A DNA stretch of 64,000 nt from the NCBI GenBank assembly GCA_036937835.1, contig CM072881.1, positions 5,735,501-5,799,500 of the forward strand, in the 5' to 3' direction. Positions 27,901 through 41,400 of the stretch are shown here, one piece after another (positions within the stretch are counted from its first letter, which is position 1; each line of letters starts with the position of its first letter). Position numbers and translations under genes: made by a program. The notes beneath the pieces are model-generated. The model saw only the letters and a program-made list of their open reading frames with translations. It was not told the origin of the DNA and searched no databases. The DNA is from Pampus argenteus (lineage: Eukaryota > Chordata > Actinopteri > Scombriformes > Stromateidae).

Positions 27901-30900
27901 GCAAACATAGTTTTCTTATGATGTACTTGATGGCGTGACTGCACTGGAAAATGAACTGAACAATAATGGGGATGACTGCGGAGATAGTGGGAAAGAGTGG
28001 GAGGCAAAGAGGCTGACAGCAAAAAGATGATGGTGACGAAGAGGAGAGGAAAATGAAACGCTGCAACTAGCGTGATCTCATGTCCTCACATAACCTGCTG
28101 CAGAGAGTGCAAGACATAGGTTAGGAATAGGTTAATGTCTACAGAGTTCATGAATCTGTTATGTATGTGTCAGTGTGAAAATCCATCCCTAGTTTAGTGT
28201 AATGTGTCTCTGCATATGAAAAAAAGAACACTAGTGTTTCATACACTTTGACCCTCCACAAAAATGATTTGTGTCAAGACCTAGAAGCAAGCCAGATTAC
28301 ATAGACTCTAATGGCAGATTTCTTTAGTACGCTTTTAAGAAAAGAAAAGATTTTTTAAATCGCTTAACATTAAAGCTGGATGTGACTTCACTCAGTTTTG
28401 TGCGTGTGTGACCAGCAACATTATACCTCTGTCTGGAAGCCTTCGACCAAGATGGCCACCAGCAGGTTGAAGAGGACGTAGTTGCCAAAGGTCATGAGTG
28501 CGATGAAGTAGAGAGCTGCTACGGGAGCGGTGGAGGCCATGCCATTATACAATACTTTGTTCCAGTCCTCTTGGGTTAGGATCTAGAGAAGAAGAGAAGA
28601 TGTATTTTGTTAAAAAAAAAAGCATATAATTGTTGGACAGTTGTTTTAGAAGTAGACCAGAACATTTCCCATTTCTAGCCAGCAACCTTAGCTTCAAACA
28701 TTAGCTTCATAAGTTAGTTGAAAACAGTTTCCCGCTGATGTATTTTGAATCTTGTAAGAAGTTTACCCCTGTAGAAGATGAGGAAAATAAACACGGCAGC
28801 ACCATTGTAATATTATTATTATGATAAAGAATCGTGTAAGTTGAGATTGTTGTTTCTTTCTAACGCTGGCTGTTTCGCTTACATACATGTTACATCAACA
28901 TTACAAGACAAAAAGGCTTTTTAGTTTGAGCTAATGTGTTTGGCAAACAGAGCACTATCTTGGGTAATGTTAGCCGGGGTTACTGGAGTTTAAACAAAGC
29001 AGGACGGAGCTGCTAATATTAGCCTTAACTCAGATAGCCCGAGGCTTGGCTTCCACACAGTGGGAAAGTACTACACTATACTATTGGATGTGTTAGCTGT
29101 GAACAGAGATTTTCATTGTTACCGCTAGCTTACTCTTGTAAGTTAGTTAGCTGCTTGCAGCAGTTAAACACACTGTGGAAATGTTTCGGAAACATCACGA
29201 TATAAACTCTTTAAATTCTCAGTATTAGTGTCACTATTCAACCACAAGGGCACCAACATGTGGAGACATCCAAAAAATGAATCTGAATGCTTTAGGTGGT
29301 TTTGTATTGCTAAAGTTCTAGTAGGTAGCCTTCTTTTATTTCTGACAAAAAAATATTTCTATTTTTCATTTGGAAAGACAACACTGAAAGCTTTCATGAA
29401 TATATTGAGTGAATCAGACATTAAACCCTCCGTTTCTAACATCAGGAGAACAGACATGTCAGTACAATGTTCTGTACAGAGAGACATGCTGACGCTTTAC
29501 ACAGTCCCTCATCAGATGTTTCAATGAATTATAAATGGTTACTATAATAAGGGTGATAAATACTATACGTAGGTTTTGCAGTGATAATGGATGGATGCTT
29601 GCCCCCACACAAGGCCTTTGAGCTGAGTTTAAGTTGATTCACTTATCTACGATGACGTGATGCAAGAGGCAAGCCTACTTAATCTATGTAACATACATGG
29701 AAATGGAAATTAGATGAGAAGAAAAAAAAAATGTGGGAGATAGATAAAGGCCAGGCAGATTGCCGTGCAAAGGAGGGGGAGTGGAGATGGAAGAGTGAAG
29801 AAGAATATTTGATTTGATATATTTTATTTATTCGGGAGGAAATTGTCTTTTCAGCCTGTGACGGGGGACAGCTTCAGTCAGCAGCAATGAGGCAGGAAGA
29901 GCTGAAGTTTAATGGCTTTTAGGGCACTTCAGCAAGTAAGACTTTACATATCATTGCACATCTTTAGGTCATCCTGCTGCTAAACCGTCGTTATATCAAC
30001 AGACTGTTAAGTCTGGAAGGTGAAGACTTAGTGTAAGAGAAGGTTTATTCTCACCTGGAAGACAGTCACGATGGCCCATAGAAGAGAGTCAAAGTTCTTC
30101 CTGTCTGGCAGAGTGTCTCCGTCCCTCTCTGACCCGAACTTACAACCAAACAGATGCATCCCCAGGATACTAACACAAGAGGAGGGAAGGGCAGGGAACA
30201 ACAAACAGGAAAAAGAGGGGTAAATGTTTATGAGACCAAACCATTAGAGACTGTCCAGATACACAGGAATGAACATGCTGAAATGACTTTTGCTGTTCAA
30301 CCAGCATTGACTGCACTATACTGATTATACCTGTTGTATTGGCTGTTGTATTTATTTAGTTACAGCCAAGTAAACTACTTAATCATTTACACTTTCCTTT
30401 GCCTGCATAGATACCGTTTTGTTCTTGAAAAGCAGCATATTCACAACAATAAATAAATAAATTGCACATTAAATTATACTCTTTACTGCTACACTGGCAG
30501 AATATTCTGAATGGTAATTACTGCCCAGAGCATTGTCATTCAAAAGGCAATCCAGGCAAGTAAGAACTGAATACTTCATGACCAAAAATTAGCAAAGATA
30601 ACAAAGTACTGTCAGTCGGGTAATGAAACACTCGCTGGTTCAGAATCAGTTAGCCCACGGTGCATTATTGCAGAAATGTTGCCATGAAAGCGAATGGAAA
30701 TGAAGTGCTCATGCCAGGTTAGGTTCAGCACCATGGACAGCGTCACAAACCGTGGCCATAACACCTTATACATTTTTCATTCAAGACTCATTGAAAGAAA
30801 TGAACAAGTGACAAATCTCAACTTTCATCCCAATAAGATGAAATTTACATTTGGTAATTAAAGGAATAGTTCAACATTTCGGGAATTATGCTTATTCACT

Positions 30901-33900
30901 TTCATTCCAAGAGTGGGACAACTCGTATCTTGTGTGTTTAATTTGCACACCGAAACAAAAATGAAAAAGAAAAAGATAAATAGAACAACAACAGTTTATT
31001 CAACTTCTATGCAGCATTTCAGTGTGATGACAAGACTTTGCGAAGTCATGGCACCCGGATGTTATTTTATCAAGAAACTGTTATTGCATTAAACCTCCAC
31101 CAAACCACAAATTGTTGTTTTTACATTTCTGTTTGTGTACAGATTAAACAAACTAACTTTTAAACTCTAGACAGAGCTTAGCTAGTTGTTTCACCCTGCT
31201 TCAAGTATTTATACTAGACTACTCTAATCACCCTCCTCGTTGGAGCTCCATATGTTATACATGAGAGAGCGAGCTCATATCCCAAAACTGTGTACTTTTC
31301 CTTTAAGGTTTTAAAGTTTTGTCCAAGATATACATGTTACCAAATATGTATTACTATATACTTGATAACATGGACAATTTTCAAAGTTGAGCATGTATAA
31401 AAGGGGAATTTGAGAGGATATAGGGATTAGAATAAAGGAAAAAGAAGATGCTAACTGTATAATTTATTATTTTGACGTGTCTTTCTTTAGTATTATGTTG
31501 AGAGAGAAAGAAATAAAGTAATGTCACATAAGACAAATAATCAGGCGTGTTATTGTTATGAAGCAGCAGTGAGTCTGTCTTATATTCAGACACTAAAGCT
31601 CAACTGGAGCTACAGGATCAATGAACAGACCTCTGCTGTGTCAACTTGGCAACTCTTCATACAAATCAAGGGCTGTTTATCTATGCATATACAAATCCCC
31701 TGGAACTCTGTGTGTTTGTGTGTCTATTAGAGTGCATGGGTGCCCTCACTTGTGTGTGTCCACATGTACACACAGCCATACAAGCTGCGAAAAAGAAGCA
31801 ACAAATGCTTATATATATATATATATATATATATATAACACACACACACAAAGGGATGAATATGCAGAATATGGAGATCTGCTTGTTGATATGGTGACAT
31901 CGATCAGGTTTGTAGTCCCAGGCACATTGCAGTTATGTCAAAATAAAAGACCTTTGGCAAAAATGTAAAAATTGATTTATTGATTGAATGATTTTTTTTT
32001 TGCACTGTAAGACAGACTGTCCCTCCGCCTACCTGAAGATGAAGATAAACAGCATGAGCAGCATGCAGAAAGTGGCCACGTTGTCCATAGTCTTCATCAG
32101 CACCACCAGCTGCCTCTGCAGAGCCGGCATGAAACGGACCAGCTTCAGCACCCGCATCAGCCGGAAGGTCCTCAGCACCGACAGACCCCCACCCTGCTGA
32201 CCCACGATCTCCCACACGCTGTCGGGAGAGACGATCACACACCACGAACACACACATATGAAACTCGTGTACTTAAAGATCTGCTTTTTTGTGTCATGCT
32301 GCACAACATGTTTAATATATTTTTACGCATTATAAAAAGTTCGTTTTAGAGAGATGCACATTGCTCATTTATACTTTACAGGTCACGACTCTCCAAAAAT
32401 CATTCATTATTAACATGTCATACATTAATGATTGACACTATAAACATTTTCAATAAATGACAATGTTTGAACTCAACCAATAAACTCATAATAAATACGA
32501 TATAGTAAAAAAGAAAATAAATATTTTTCAAGTGTACATTTCCTGTTACTCATAGACAGCTGATATTGTTTAGTACAATATTCCACCAGGAGACTACAAA
32601 GCAGCATCACTCTCGGAGAATGTTAACAGTCTGCTCAGTATTTATTTACCACCTACATTAGAACCATGACATCACTCCACCTTTATGCTTTGTCTTGACT
32701 GATGTCCTGCAGGGTTTATTACAGCAAAATGTTTTTCTCGTATAATACTGACCGTGGAGTTTTGAGGTTATGTTTCATGTGTCAGTTTACGGAGATTAAA
32801 ATGGAAAACACGGACCAGAAGTGGATCCATATATAAGCTGTTAATGGAACAGCCGTTGTCAGCAGCTCACCTGATGACTACAATGATACCGTCGAAGATA
32901 TTGTAGGGGTTCTTAATGTAGCCGAAAGGCCCGTAAACCAACACCTTTAAAAGCATCTCCAGGGAGAACAGGCTGGTGAAGACAATGTTGCTGATCTCCA
33001 ATGCATTGGTCAACTCATCAGGCTGGACAAGGAGACACAGAGAAAGAGAAAGGAGTGGTTAAAGCATTACATTTCGAAATCTTAAACTTTTCAGGAACAA
33101 ATTAAAGTTTCAACTTGACTGGCAGAACTTTAAACTCCTTCCAACAGTCCTGGATGTGTGTGTGTAATCTGTACTGTAAGTCATTTACAGCAACTCAAAA
33201 CCTGCGCACAAGCAAATATGCCAGTGACTGAATACAATTCAAATATGACAAATCCTTCTTATCACACACACACAATACACACACCCAACCATTATCTTTC
33301 AACAGGACAGACACGTGCACTAATCACAATGCCGCTGCAGAATAAGCCTGGGATGTATGCTTAGAGCTCATCAGAGAATTGAGCTGCCACTCACATCTAG
33401 ATCAAACAACTCGTCTGTGTGTGTGTGTGTGAGTGCAAAGAAACAGAGAGACGGACAGAGAGAGAAAGAGAAAAATATAAAAGCGAATGAGAGAAAAACA
33501 AGCGATGAGAGCGAGCAGACAGACAAGAGAAAGAACAAGAGCCAAAAGATAAAAGGTGCGGTGCATCCAAAAAACAACACGGTATGTAAATCAGACATCT
33601 ATAGCGGATATCTGTAATTATCGGCGAGGAGAATGGAGCTGGTGGGAACGCTGTTTTGCGTTTGTGGACTGTGCAACACCCCAGACAAGCTTCATGAAGG
33701 CCTTTCATCTCCGTGCAATAAACAGTTTACACAACTCAAACACGGTGTCATGCACACACATTACACTGACATGACACAGAGGATGGGAGGTGTTGATCTG
33801 CGCTTGCATGTTCTCCATCATAAATGTGTACGCCAGGGTGCATGTGCTTGCGTGCGTGCGTGCGTGCACGTGTGTGTGTATAAATAGAGACGTTGTCCCA

Positions 33901-36528
33901 ACAGAAACATTATCCACATGCTGAACTAGGAGGTAATGTAACGTAATGTAAACACAGTGTGTGTCATTAAGCCTATCCTGGTGGGCTGCCACTAATCACT
34001 ATACACCATGAATGTTTAAGCAGCGATTACTCAACACCAGCATGGATACACAGAGAAAGGAATTCAGAGATTAACATCACCAGTTGAATAACAGCTCCTC
34101 GTGCCTCGTGCTGCATTACGGCACCAGTTTGTCTACAGTACTTAAGAAGTGATGGAGAGACCGTCGGTTCTTAGGAAATATTGTGACTGCTGGTGCTGTT
34201 ATACTGCGTACTGGTCATATGGAAGAAAAAAAAAATGGTTGCAGGATCTCTGCTTTAAAGTGGTAAGCACTTCAAATGGAATTAAAACAAAGCTTTCATC
34301 TGGTACAGTGAATACTATGTCTGGAGTCAAGACTTTGGCAGTGGACGATCATATCTCTGTCAAAAATGAAATATAGCGCTGTGGTTAAAAGCTGGTAATG
34401 ATTTAGCTGAAAAAAACAAGAGAGACAGTAAACAACTACATGTAGAGTTTAGTTTTTTTTAAGTTTTGGTTGAAACTTGAAATGTGTGTCCAGTGCAACC
34501 AGCACCTAACAGAAAACCTCAATAATGGAGCCTTGACAGTTTAAACAAGTCAACACTTACACGTTATTGCTTAGTGTTAAGTCATTATTCCCATAAGAGC
34601 TGAATGTAACAACAGGCCCTGAGGCAGAAATGGTGGTCCAGCAATACCAAGGCTTAACATTGCAATATAATTTAAACTCTTCGGCTTTGAAATTGAATTT
34701 CACAGGCTTATCATAAACTAGCCCGCGTGTTATTACTGTAAACCAACACTCGAACATAATTCACAAAATGAGTTCAGCTCATTTCCTTTTAAAATGACCC
34801 ATACGATCTCTGTAGTTTATTGCAATGTTCCTCTGTCGCATTCAAGGTTAAACAAAGTACACGAAAAGTATTCAGTGAAGGCTGCAATAATGATTAAAGG
34901 AAAGCAATGTTAACTCTTGGTAGGAGACATATGACCCTCTGATATATCTTCAGTCATTGCTTCCAGTTTGTTTAAGAATTTGCAGTAGTTTTTCTGGTGA
35001 GGATAGTGTCTGTAATTTGCAGTTGCTTGAAATAAAGAAAGCAAAGACAGAATAATGAGTGCTTAACGGTTTCTGTAAGTAGGTTATATAGCCATGATGG
35101 CAGCTCTGTGACGCTACGGGGAGTGTTATTAGTTTTAGTGTTATTTTGTTGCTTTTGGTATTGGTATATTTAATGTTATTGAATCCAAGTAGTTGTTGAG
35201 ATGTTTCACAAAGAAAATTGCAAACTGTATGCTGGTGGCACTGGAGGAAAGGCTTCATCCTCTGCGGTCTATGAATGTTCGTTATCATGCAATACATGTG
35301 CAATGCTGAATGAAGATATCAGAGAACGTGTACAGAGGAGAGTTTCCTTGTTAAAAAAAAAAAGAATAATTTGCCCACAGCCTGCAGCGCAGCGCCTGCC
35401 AGTGTAACCCCCGCTTCCTGAAAAACAGCTTGTCTCCGTTTCATCTCACCTCTTTTTCATTGTCTGTGTGTCTTGCGTCTGTCTCTGAGTTGACAGACAC
35501 AGACGAATCTATTCGTTTGATCAAACGGCTTTATTGTGTCCATTCATGTGTACACCGGCGAGGGCGGCGGTGACAAATCCTTCACAGGCGTGCGTGCACA
35601 CGCATTGTGTGATTGAGAGGAGTTCAAAGGGTAAACAAATGCAGGAGCATTCAGATGTTTGTGTGTTCTTTCATATGGATACCCTCACACACACAGACAC
35701 GCATGCGTCCACTAACGCCACATACACACAGAGAGATGTATCCAAAGTTTCACTAACAACCATGTGGGCTCACACATCCACAGGCCATACACATAAACCC
35801 AAGCTCTACTCCCACACTCATTACCATGTATGCACACATACTGTATGCACGAAACTGTGCACAGACTCACACCCATAGCCGTGCATGCAAACACACACAT
35901 CTTTATAATAGATGTGGATGATAAGCCAGAACAAGAAGTACAGTTTTTATGAGGTGAGACTTGGACTGCAGACATCTGGCCTTGAGACTGAGGTTCAGGT
36001 CATTATTTTTCCCCCACTGTTTCTGCTCTGCTATTGTTCAAGCTTGTATATTACACATTCCTCAGACATCATGCAAGATTACTGCAAGAGAATGAGACCA
36101 TAAAAGCATTTCTCACACATAGAAATGCACATAGGAGCGCACAAAAGACATGGAGGTAGAAAACTACACCCATACATGCTCAAAAGCTAACGTCACAGAA
36201 GGTTCACAGGCACCAGCTTATCAAACCGGAGGAATTTCTTAATTGGCTAATAGCCAGTGAGGTGTGTGTACTACCTAGAGGGAGATGAATGTGTCCATGT
36301 GTGCAAGTGTGTAAGTGAGAAAGACGCTCTAGCTTTTCTAATTGCTTCCTTCAATGGCTGTTTCCTGGGTAATGAGGCTGGAGGAGCATTAGGAGGTAAA
36401 GTGTGTTAGATGAGGAATAGTGTAATCTCGTTAGCGCTAATGTAATGTCACCTAATCTGATGTAATCTAATCTAAACGGGATGCTGCGCTCCACACTGTC
36501 AATGATGTAGCACCAAGTCTGGTGTGTT

Positions 36529-36568
<40 letters not shown>

Positions 36569-38376
36569 AGCTTAATCGAGTGTGTTGCTTGCTCATACTA
36601 AAGAAGAAGAAATTTCAAGCCTGAAATGGAGAGCGATACACTCTCCCTGCGACTGCTGGTTGGTTGTGATTTGATAACAATATTGGCAATGATCTGTCTC
36701 ACATGACTGAATAGATTTTAAAATCAGCATCAGCACCATAACATATTTGATGGAAGAACTACACACAGCTAATGATGACAGACAATCTTGTCCGGCTGTT
36801 TTATTGGATCTAAGTCAGACATTACTATTATATGGGAGTCAGTTGATGGAGAGACATGAATGAATTCTGGGAAAGCAGAAAACGGTTAAGGTCTAACTAT
36901 TAAAACATTAAGACAAATCCAACTGAAATTTAAAAAAAAAAAAATATATATCACATTATCAAACTACGGGTGGTTTGTAGTTTGTATGTTGCTTCAAACA
37001 CACTCTGCCTTCTGATTATTTTACTGTATTTACAACCACTGAATGTCAGAAAATGTCAGATCCAGAGCAGGAAGTAAAGAGGAAGACTTGTTAAATACAG
37101 GCAGCATGTTATTTGACATCTCACTGAACCGGGAGGTAACTCAAACCCTCGATTGATCACTTCATTGATCCTTCCTTTTTGATTTGATGGCTTTCAGAGC
37201 TGGAAAAGCCTTCTCTCTATAAACCAAGATTAAGAGTTGTTGTTTCACCGTCTCACCATTGTACAAATTAAAAAAAACAAAAACACTTTTCTTAGGGCCT
37301 GTCTTGGAGGGAGGCCAGTGTCTTCAGATGCCAACTCTGCATTCCTCCGGCAGGGCAGGATCAAAGCTGAATAAATATTGTGTCTAGTTGGAGCAAGACG
37401 CAGAGCAACACACTAGTGTGCATTTCCATGACCTATGGAAATTAAACTATCCATAACTTTAAAATAATGTTAATGTCAAACATTGCAATAACTATACCTG
37501 ATTTTACGTATTGAATTTAAATGCCGAGATCCTTTTTATCTTAAAAGGAGACAATAAAACAGAGACTAAAACAGTAGCTGAGATATTTTCATCCCCAACA
37601 ACATTGAAATAAAACATAACCTCAGTGAAGTATCTGTTCTATGGGGAATATTTATTCTCCCCACCCTGCAGCTCTCTATGCTTCACAACGTGTATGACTG
37701 TTGCTGTGTTTGTACAGACATTCACAGCCTGCAGACGATAAATGTAAAGACTTTGGTGATCGGATGATTTTCCAGTAGAACAACTATGAATGGGTTGTCA
37801 TTTAATCTGGTTGAGACATTCTTGTCCCCCTCTGGATGAACTGTAATAACTCTGATGAGCCTCGGACCTTTCATTTAGAGTCGTCGTCAGGTCATATTCA
37901 TTTTGGTTTTCGACCAAATACCGCTAAACTAATGATAGTTCTATCGGCCTCAGCTTTCTATTAAGTGCTAATTAGCAAATGTTAGCACGCTAACTGAGAT
38001 GGTGAACAGCAGCAAGTTGACATTGTGAGCATGTTAGCATCCTGAGGATTTTGGTGTGGTGTGTTGGACTGAAGAGAAATCTTCCTTTCAGTGCAACACT
38101 GTGGATTAAGATCCACGCCTGCCACTCGAATCTGGCACAAAACACTGGTGAAAACGTGTTTTACACATTATTACACATCAAAACAGTCATCACTGAACTC
38201 CACTTGAGCACTCCACTTTCTGGCATTTCTGCAAGAAAACGTAGAACAAAAATAAGAATTAATGGTTCTACTTTATGTTCCATCTGCAAACAAACAGAGC
38301 TGCTTCTAAGCTACTCAAGTATTTTGTATCATAAGTTGATGCTTTCACAGCACGTTTAAGACTGCAAATGTCTGCG

Positions 38377-38409
<33 letters not shown>

Positions 38410-41400
38410 ACAGACTGTACAAACAAGCATGCATCTGTGATTTGCAGCACTCAGAAGTCCAAAGACTAACTCCGTGTACTTTCTTTTTTTCAAGTGAATA
38501 GTTTTCAAGGTTAATAGAGTCGAAACGTCGCCTGTGGGAAATGTAGACCAAGTGACCCAAAAGTGACTTCAGATCACTTTGTGCTCATGTAACAGCTACA
38601 CACCAAATCAATATTCATGCCAGTGCTAAAAAGCTTCCAACATAACATCAACAACAATTTCCAAAACAGGAACCCTGCATTTGCACTGCTCCACTCATAC
38701 CCCTGTCTTTTCTCTAGTCTCTTAACGTCCCCGTTAACTATTTCGGCATCAGCACTGCTGTCCAGGGGGAAGACTGACAGAGGATTCTCAGTAAAAGATG
38801 CAGGGGAGCTAGATGGCGAAGTGGAGGTAAAAAGAGAGGGGCGGACTGCCTCTGTTGCCTTAATGACAAAGGGGAAGTTTCTTATATAAAGCCAGAGAGA
38901 GGTTGACCTTCCCAAGTAAATAGTCTATGGGCTGTGTCACATAGTTGGCAGACACACAACTATTCCATCAGCTCCACCATAAATGGTAACACTCTTAAAC
39001 TGCACGGTGAGATAAAGCAGACACCCTCTCCTAACTCGTCCAACCTATCTGCCTTCACTCTTGCACCCATCACACCCTCTATCCCTCCAAGTCCTTACAC
39101 AATGTCATCCCTATCCAACACTCTATTTAATCATATTTTTATCCCCCCCATCTCTGCGTCGCGCACACATCTACATTCTTTGCACTTGCCCTCAGAGCGA
39201 GAGCATGACCGCTCTCGTTTGGTGTGTACGTTATTTGTAAGTGTGCGTTTAAGAGATAGGATGAAGACGGGGGGCTCTGTTATGTGTCATGGACAGTGAG
39301 GGTTCAGGCACTGTAGGTTCATACACGCTGATGGTTTGCAGGGTAACAATATGTCTGTGTTTGAAGGACACTTGAGTGGATGTACAGTATCTGTATGTGT
39401 TGTGGTCTGTCTACTTAAAAGAGAGGTCAGTTTATATCTCAGGGGTCAGTTTGCAGCCGTCCATACTGTGCATGTCTGAATGTGAGTGCCTGAACGGGTG
39501 CCTGTCATTCCCCAACACCCGCAACAGCAGGGTCAGCTATGAATGTCTGTGAGTGAGTGATGAAGTTACCCCATTGGTCAGCTGATGTAAAATGGAGAGA
39601 AAGTACAAATCGGGTGCATTAAAATGCAAGTAGCGAGAGAGTAAGAAAAGTTTAACTGCACATTGTGCTCCTCCTAATATCTTCAACACAGCTGCGATGA
39701 TGACAGAATCAAGCTAACATTACTGCTAGCACTACTAGCCTGACAGTGGCTAACGATGAGGCTAGCATTGATCAAACCCAACGAGAATGAGAAGCACATA
39801 TTTTGTTCTATGGAGGATGGTGGAATACACAAATGGACACTAAACTCCATCAGGCTGAGCATTTATTGACAACGCAGGTTTTTTTCTATCCGATACGCCC
39901 ATTATAATCAGCATAATTCACAATTAATAAGCACATTATATGTAATTATCGGCAGGAGAGACATTGATTGATCTTTACAAATAGGTCACGCTTGAAGTCT
40001 GATTCACTTTGTATGCGTGTTAACAGTGTTTGTTCTGTCATGTTTCTCTCTGCATCAGTTACTCATCAGAGTGGTTGCTTTATCTTGTCAAACTCCACAA
40101 CCCTATTTTCAGATGAGTAATACGTAATACCACATCCACTGTGTGTGTGTGTGTGTGTGTGTGTATCAACCATTTACAGAACAGGAAGAGGGGGTAGAAA
40201 ATGGGTCAAATTGATCGATAAGCTGTCACACTCAGCAAAGAACCACAATTCTTTTAAAGGAACAGTTTTCCCCAAACACAAACTTTGACTCGGATTTAAC
40301 AGATGAGATATGAAATGTTTTTTACCCCAATCTATCAGATGTCATGTGTATGGATTATAGATTATGGCCTCAATTAAATCTTCTACTGTATGATCCATCA
40401 GCCTTGCCCGAGGGCACAGGACAGATTGAACTTTAAATGTCGACTGAACAAACTGTTGAAAGATTGGACATCATGTGTCTGATAGTATTGACAGAACATA
40501 TACTGATGATGACAGGTTGGGTTTTGGTTGGTATCATTTGCTGGGACATACACTGATCATTTTCACTGTTTTGACTATAATACAAGGGTAAAGTGTTATA
40601 ATTCAGGTGTTCTTGACAATTCTTTGTACTTTGGGCAGCAGTGAAGCAACTTAAAAGGAGGTTTTAGCGACAGAAATGATAAAGACCTGAAGATGTTTAC
40701 TGTGAGTTGGTAAGTAACTTTGCTTTTTTGTTTTGGTTTTGAGGGGTTGTTGGTGAGGATGTGAACAGTCACATTCGCACAGTAGGTTTCACTGACAACC
40801 ACTTAGTCACTAAATGCAGCTCGTACTGGTATTTTATTATTAAGATGCAATTTCTGTCAGAAACTTGAGACGTTCTCGTGAGGAAAGAAGTCAGCAGTGG
40901 GAAGTGGGAAAAGGCACAAAGGCAATACGAATGTGCTGCCAACAGTACACAAGTCATTACACAGCGAGTCAATAGAGCCATTCAGGATCTTTCTCTCTGA
41001 GCTTTACAGTGAAAGAGCAGCTTTATTGGTCAGGATTGAAGGCTCTATATTGCAGGAAATGGCACATTCAGGTTAATTAAATGAACATTTTTAAAACACA
41101 TTTTCAGTTCTAACAGTTTTTGGGTTTTTTTTCTCATTTATTGTAATTAAATCAATGTAAATCACCTATATTATAAAGTATGGACATTTGCATATCAGTC
41201 TGACTCCAAGGTTGGGGTCATCAAAATCTTTGCTTTGGGAACGTAGTTTAAAGCTGTACCTGTAAAATTTCAAACCTGCTTGAAATAGTGTTGCTTTATG
41301 ACTTTACTCAATCTTTAAGTTGCGTATCGCAGTAGGTGAGACTATAGCACATTTCCTTGCCTCCACCGAATTTCAAAAGTGGTGCACTCGAGAGAAACTC

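Larger units (their letters stand above)
18410..28426. other. Large intron between IIS6 and II-III linker
   Basis: About 10 kb. It contains the candidate cassette exon (20804-20923), (CA)n 18882-18909, (CT)n 20620-20643, TG-rich 22338-22400, a dispersed repeat copy 22724-22965, (AAAT)n 23978-24001, a purine-rich stretch 24970-25075, (TG)n 26179-26202, and a degenerate tandem array 27142-27240. In mammals this intron position can carry an alternative exon; no sequence homologue of the mammalian one was spotted. Confidence 0.7.
30170..32032. other. Intron between IIS5 exons
   Basis: About 1.9 kb. It contains the TTAA-flanked MITE at 30858-31306, and a compound (AT)n(AC)n microsatellite at 31811-31850 with TG/CA-rich flanks. 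No gene signal. Confidence 0.7.
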
